Assembly (NCBI RefSeq): GCF_964340395.1
Contig: NC_135567.1
Coordinates: 14,287,806-14,310,305 of the forward strand
Reading direction: 5' to 3'
Length of the DNA: 22,500 nucleotides
Source: Glandiceps talaboti
Lineage: Eukaryota; Hemichordata; Enteropneusta; Spengelidae
Shown: in pieces, positions 17,845 through 22,500 of the stretch
Layout of the letters: every line of letters starts with the position of its first letter
Position numbering within the stretch: the first letter of the stretch is position 1
Notes under the pieces: model-generated
What the model was told of the DNA's origin: nothing
The model's input: the letters and a program-made list of their open reading frames with translations, nothing else
The model's database searches: none
Translations under genes and position numbers: made by a program

Positions 17845-18350
17845 GGGGTTATGATATTAAGCTTACGAGTAAGTTATCTTATCTCACACAAGTAATTCAA
17901 TACTATTCAGAGTGTATGATATTACTAGTAAGTTATTATACCTAACACAAGTAATTCAATACTATTCAGAGTGTATGATATTACTAGTAAGTTATTGTAC
18001 CTAACACAAGTAATTCAATACTATTCAGAGTGTATAATATTACTAGTAAGTTATTGTACCTAACACAAGTAATTCAATACTATTCAGAGTGTATGATATT
18101 ACAAGTAAGTTATTGTACCTAACACAAGTAATTCAATACTATTCAGAGTGTATGATATTACTATTAAGTTATTGTACCTAACACATGTGATTCAATACTG
18201 TTCTGAGTGTATGATATTACTAGTAAGTTATTGTACCTAACACAAGTAATTCAATACTATTCAGAGTGTACGATATTACAAGTAAGTTATTGTACCTAAC
18301 ACGTGATTCAATACTGTTCTGGGTGTATGATATATTACAAGTAAGTTACT
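17845..18350 (+). repeat. 59-bp tandem array, about 8 units
   Basis: Consensus GTGTATGATATTACTAGTAA, then GTTATTGTACCTAACACAAG, then TAATTCAATACTATTCAGA. The marker AGTAATTCAA (or a variant) falls at 17891, 17950, 18009, 18068, 18127, 18186 and 18245, an exact 59-bp period. The last units lose a few bases. Confidence 0.95.
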
Positions 18351-18399
18351 GCATCAACAATACATTTTCAAACAGATGTTCAAGCAGCAATAGTGCAGC

Positions 18400-18612
18400 T
18401 TAACCCTTTCATGACTAGAGACGAGTTTTAAATAATATGGGGACCCAATTTATATGCATATTTTCATAATTACAATAGTATAACTTTATTAGAAACTAAC
18501 ATTTCTTTAATTCCAGTCTAAAATGAAGTTGATATATGCCAAAAACTTACATAAAACAAGAATTTTGTCCGAACAATTTTGGCGGGAATGTTTTCAGTAT
18601 TGAAGGGGTTAA
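18400..18612. mobile_element. piggyBac-like MITE with TTAA target duplication
   Basis: A 213-bp element flanked by TTAA (18400-18403 and 18609-18612) with imperfect terminal inverted repeats CCCTTTCATGACT and CCCCTTCAATACT (the right end read in reverse complement). TTAA targets and CCC(T/C)TT termini are typical of piggyBac elements. No transposase is present. It abuts the inverted repeat downstream of gene B. Confidence 0.6.
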
Positions 18613-18639
18613 AGTAGTCATATGGATGAGGATTGGGTA

Positions 18640-18645
18640 TTTATT
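18640..18645 (-). promoter_or_regulatory. Gene B polyadenylation hexamer, distal (candidate)
   Basis: AATAAA on the minus strand inside the distal arm of the inverted repeat. Cleavage 10-30 bases on would include both arms. Confidence 0.35.
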
Positions 18646-18810
18646 TTCAATTTTTAATTTATAAAACAATTTTATCATGGCTTCCCACTTGAAAAAAATC
18701 AATGTGAAACAACATGGACAAAGTCTGTGTTTGTAACTCAAAACATTGCAAAAACATAAAATATGTGTAAAAAAAATTCTCATTGTACATACTATAACAG
18801 ATTTTACACA

Positions 18811-18816
18811 TTTATT
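18811..18816 (-). promoter_or_regulatory. Gene B polyadenylation hexamer, proximal (candidate)
   Basis: AATAAA on the minus strand, about 180 bases past the gene B stop, inside the loop of the inverted repeat. Cleavage here would keep only one arm in the mRNA. Confidence 0.4.
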
Positions 18817-18991
18817 AATCTTTTGCAATTTATCAAGTTGCAAACAAGGAATTGGCATATGTTGTTTCACATTGATTTCTCAAGTAGAAAGCCATGATAA
18901 AATTGTTTTATAAATAAAAAATAAAAAATAAATACCCAATCCTCATCCATAGAATGATTTAAAAAAGATTATTTCCGAGGTGCATTTTAGG

Positions 18992-21900
18992 TTATGGGGA
19001 TGAACAACTGTCGTACTGTATCTGAGCTGATGATGATTTGCTATGCACTGTGAGGTGAAATACAAGCTCTCGTTTACTTTTGAATACTTTATCACACTCT
19101 CGGCATTGATAGGGTTTCTCCCCTGTGTGGACTCTCATATGTACCGTTAAATTCCCTTTTTGACTAAAAGTTTTGTCGCAGTGCCGACACTGAAACGGTT
19201 TCTCTCCGGTATGTACGCGACTATGACACTCTAATTCTTGTTTAGTTCGGAAATTCTTTTTGCATTGTTGGCACTCAAAAGGTCGTTCACCTGTATGCAA
19301 CCGCATGTGAATATTAAGTTTGCCTTTCTGCGTGAACGCCTTATCACACAACTCGCATCGATACGGTTTCTCGCCGGTGTGTGTCCGAACATGAACGTTC
19401 AATTCCCATTTCCATTTGAAAGACTTCTTACAGAATCCACATTGGTAATTTTCTCGTAAATGAACCCGTCTGTGATTCTTCAAATAGCTCTTTCCGTTGA
19501 AATTTTTCCCGCACTCGTCGCATTGGAAAACTTGTCTATCGTTTGAATCTGATTCCGAGTTGCTATTTTGCGTGTTGCTTGTGTCCATAAAAACCGAATA
19601 AAATGACCTGTCCTCAGTTGTTTCGCCGACCATTGTGTCCATACCAGTGTCTATAAACTGGTCATCACTGCTCTCAGAATTGTCCTCCGATTCATCTTCT
19701 TCATCTTGTGTGAACTTCACATCTATTTCATGTGTATTTCCTTCTAGAACCGATCTTTGTAGTTCTGCATGCGCATTCTCTGCCAATTCCGTACCATCGT
19801 CACAAAGTTGCGAATTCTCTGTATGTCCTGTACCTTGATGTTGTGACTGCATACCTGTACTGTCTAATGTTCCATCACTACTGACTTTTGGTTGCGTGCT
19901 TTCCATCGTACCTGTATTTGTAATGTATAGTTGTGGGGTCTCTATTGTCCCAACCTCTTCCCTCAAATTCACCACCATTGCAGCATCATTCTCTTCAAGA
20001 TGTGAATTCTCAGTTACGTGAAAGTCAGGTGTTATTGTCGCCATCCCATCTTCTTGTTCCACATTTTCAACAGTTATGTTGTCATAGTTACAGTCTGGTG
20101 GTCTGTGTTCCGTTTCTAATACAGGATTACACTGCATCACTTCATGTACATCATCTTCAGTACTGACAACTGTAGACAATGTATTTTTCTCCATGTTATT
20201 TTCAGGTACATCGACGTGGCTTTCAGTCTTGAATCGTTCAATTTCGCTTTCAATTATTCCAATAAGTCCGTCGGCATACTCACTCTCGGTAACTGGTTGT
20301 TGACCCTCAGTAAACCGTTCAATTTCGTCATGCACGATCCCGATAAGACCATCTGCAAACACGCTTTGACTGACGGTAACACCGCTTGCACCACTTTCCC
20401 CGAGATTGCATTGAGTAGTTCCTCTCTCCTCAGATGCATATTGCCCATTTTCCTGCTTGTGTTCGGCTGGTTCCTTTTTAATTTGTATCATCCTATTTTG
20501 TGGAACACTAGATCCTGGTTCATTCAGTAATTCTACTTCTGCCACACAAACACTCGCTTGACTGCGAGTGTTATCGTCAGTGTTTCTTTCTTTCTTTACG
20601 TGTGATGTCATAAGCGTCGACATCGGAATTGGAAACTGACCAATTTCGTTACATATTAATACGTCCATACAAAAATCGTGGTAGTCTTCGTAAGTTAGCC
20701 GATCTTGTTCACTAACGATGGGCATCATATTCCAAGGTTCGTCTAAATTATCATTTCCTGAAAGTTGATCTACTTCATTTGTATTCGAGCACTCATTGGG
20801 TGTAGATATAAGTGTACCAGATGTCGACAACTGGGATTGATTTGAATATGCTCTCCCATTGGTCAGATTATTTGTATCCAAGCACTCATTGGGTGTAGAT
20901 ATAAGTGTACCAGATGTCGACAACTGGGATTGATTTGAATATGCTCTCCCATTGGTCAGATTATTTGCATCCAAGCACCCATTGGGTGTAGATAAAAGTG
21001 TACCAGATGTCGACAACTGGGAATGATTTGAATATGTACTCCCATTGGTCAGATTATTTGCATCCAAGCACTCATTGGATAAAAGTGATGTTGACAACTG
21101 GGAATCATTCTCTCTGTTTGCATATGTGCTCATAGTGGTCAGATTATTTGCATCAGTGCATTCATTTGATGACGTTAATGGCGTGCAAGGTGTACACAAC
21201 TGGGAGTGATTTGAATATGTTCTTCCACTGGTCAGATTATTTGCATCAGAGCATTGATTGGGTGTGCGTAGAGATGTACCAGATGTAGACACATGGGAAG
21301 GAATTGAATATGTGTTTTCATTGGTCAGATTGTTAATGGAGCTGTCCATATTGTTTGAAGGCACTATCTGAAAATTATCATTTCTGGCATTAACACTTGC
21401 TACTACTTCAGTATTTACAACTTCTGGCCTGGAAAACACTGTCAAAGGTTGGTTGGCTGCAGGATCATCTGTGCAATGATTGGGTGGTAAACCAGGTGTA
21501 CTTTGTGACAAAGAATCATCAAAATTTCCAGAAACTGAAGACACTGCTGATGAGTGGTTGGCTGCAGGATATTCAGTGGAGCGATTGGGCGGTAAACCAG
21601 GTGTACTTTGTGACAAAGAACCATCAAGATCTCTAGGCATTACTGGCCTGGAAGACACTGTTGATGATTGGTTGACTGCCGGATATTCAGTGGAGTGATT
21701 GCGTGGTAAACCAGGTGTACTTTGTGTCAAAGAACCATCAAAATTTCCAGGAACTAGTGGCTTGGAAGACACTGCTGATGATTGGTTGGCTGCAGGATAT
21801 TCAGTGGAGTGATTGCGTGGTAAACAAGGTGTACTTTGTGTCAAAGAACCATCAAGATTTCCAGGAACTAGTGGCCTGGAAAACAATGTTGATGATTGGC

Positions 21901-22230
21901 TAGCTGTAAGATCATTTGTGTAGTGATTGGATGGTGAAACAGATGTAATTTGTGGCAAAGAATCATCAAGACCTTCTGAAATTAATAGCCCGGAAAACGC
22001 TGGTGATGATTGGCTAGTTTCAGGATCATCTGTGAATTGATTGGATGGTGAAGCAGGTGTAAACTTTACATTTGCATGGATTGTGTCCTGAGTAATAGTG
22101 ATATGATCGCTGAGTTGATTTTGTCTTTCCTCCACTGTTTGTTCCCTACTATCATGCTCTGTTGCTATGCCAACCGTTTCCTTGGTAACATATCCCATCT
22201 GGCACAGAAGGTTGATAATGATAGTCTTAC
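18992..22230 (-). CDS. Gene B, terminal exon: six-finger C2H2 protein
   Basis: The open frame begins upstream at an ATG (22258-22256), but the first nine codons are a pyrimidine tract ending TTGCAG, so the exon most likely starts at 22230 in phase 1 and earlier exons lie beyond the window. Residues below are numbered from that ATG (1,088 in total). The exon opens [13 protein letters not shown], similar to gene A after its junction. Ser/Thr/Asn/Pro-rich repeats follow (about 60-480). VKKE and IKKEP match the SUMO consensus. Two copies of an ADGLIGI motif lie at 634-649 and 661-676. A Glu/Asp-rich patch ([15 protein letters not shown]) precedes six canonical fingers at 911-933, 938-960, 966-988, 994-1016, 1022-1044 and 1050-1072, the later ones joined by TGE(K/R)P. 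Likely a sequence-specific nuclear DNA-binding regulator; the target is unknown. Confidence 0.9.
20791..21350 (-). repeat. 93-bp (31-residue) coding tandem repeat in gene B
   Basis: Units encode [20 protein letters not shown] then [11 protein letters not shown]. The last two units (20791 and 20884 on the + strand) are nearly identical and the earlier ones diverge. Asn/Ser/Thr-rich with several N-x-S/T sequons, which are irrelevant for a nuclear protein. Probably disordered. Confidence 0.88.
21430..22060 (-). repeat. ~35-39-residue coding tandem repeat in gene B
   Basis: Five to six diverged units of LDGSL(T/S)QSTPGLP-x-N(H/R)STEYPA-x-N followed by SS-x-VSSRP. Low-complexity, Ser/Pro-rich and probably disordered. 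Open frames on the + strand here (21397-21903) are shadows of this repeat. Confidence 0.85.
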
Positions 22231-22500
22231 CTGCAATGAGAGAAAGTAGAAAATTCATTATTAAGAAATTTATTTACTTCATGTTGTAGGAAACAAAGCA
22301 TATACACATGTAAATTATAAGGCCTAATAAAAAACATTGTTTGGTTCCGGTTACCTGACCCCACCTCATTTTTCATGCCAACCCTAAACTTTTTTTTTTT
22401 TTAAATATTCAAGAAAAAGAAAAATAACATTGCGAAAATTATGAAGTCTCACAAGAAATAGTGGATGCGAAAACTGACATCAACTTGAAAAGACAATATA
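22231..22500 (-). other. Intron sequence upstream of gene B terminal exon
   Basis: On the minus strand this holds a pyrimidine tract ending CTCTCATTGCAG and a branch-like TTCTTAATA upstream of it. Near 22333-22400 a patch (GGTTACCTGACCCCAC, CCAACCCTAAACTTTT on the + strand) looks like an interspersed repeat. The next upstream exon was not identified within the window. Confidence 0.55.

Larger units (their letters stand above)
18621..18951. repeat. Large inverted repeat, ~95-bp arms, ~143-bp loop
   Basis: The left arm 18621-18715 and right arm 18858-18951 are near-perfect reverse complements (TATGGATGAGGATTGGGTAT, TTATAAAACAATTTTATCAT, AATGTGAAACAACAT); the main difference is an A/T-rich patch. 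It lies ~40 bp past the stop of gene B on the minus strand, so a 3' UTR reaching about 18620 would form a long hairpin. Minus-strand AATAAA hexamers lie at 18811-18816 (loop) and 18640-18645 (distal arm). Confidence 0.92.

Noticed and set aside
17845-18350. CRISPR-like regular array
   Set aside because: The whole 59-bp unit repeats with no unique spacers, in an animal genome; it is a minisatellite.
22350-22376. Possible upstream exon of gene B (ATGAAAAATGAGGTGGGGTC, ending in a CAG|GTAACC donor-like site, phase 1)
   Set aside because: The phase fits, but the stretch looks like an interspersed repeat (a weakly similar patch occurs near 61-115) and the peptide is only seven residues; too easily due to chance.

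Overview
The window is animal nuclear DNA. It has split genes with spliceosomal GT/AG signals, very long terminal exons that encode C2H2 zinc-finger proteins, short non-autonomous DNA transposons, many minisatellites and AT-rich spacers. The species cannot be fixed from sequence alone. The dispersed repeats and the style of the zinc-finger genes fit an invertebrate, perhaps an invertebrate deuterostome such as a hemichordate or amphioxus; this is a low-confidence guess.

Layout. Two zinc-finger genes converge tail to tail. Gene A (+ strand) has a 126-bp coding exon at 1614-1739, a roughly 2-kb intron full of repeats, and a huge last exon at 3723-12094 with about 25 widely spaced fingers, many of them atypical (C-x2-C-x3-C). 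Gene B (- strand) has its last exon at 22230-18992: a long low-complexity N-terminal part followed by six canonical TGEKP-linked fingers. In both genes the large exon starts at a phase-1 acceptor. Both then encode the same short hydrophobic segment (N-[F/L]-L-[Y/C]-x2-G, then V-T-K-E and S-R-E), so I infer they are paralogues sharing an N-terminal helical module that is completed by upstream exons.

The spacer between the genes (12095-18991) has no convincing gene. It holds a ~1.55-kb satellite of 39/37-bp units, nearly all centred on an E-box palindrome; tandem repeats with periods of about 92, 95, 146-155, 45, 132 and 59 bp; a GTAT/GTGT microsatellite; a SINE-like interspersed repeat; a piggyBac-like MITE with TTAA ends; and a ~95-bp inverted repeat just past the stop of gene B. 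The first intron and 5' flank of gene A carry a hAT-like MITE, an inverted diverged relative of its interior, and a foldback copy of a dispersed repeat that recurs in the spacer.

The two genes probably encode nuclear nucleic-acid-binding proteins. Both have grown by in-frame tandem duplication (periods of 21, 33, 78, 84, 93, 99, 105 bp). Several of those duplications in gene A copied only half a finger. No prokaryotic genes, rRNA, tRNA or CRISPR array were seen.
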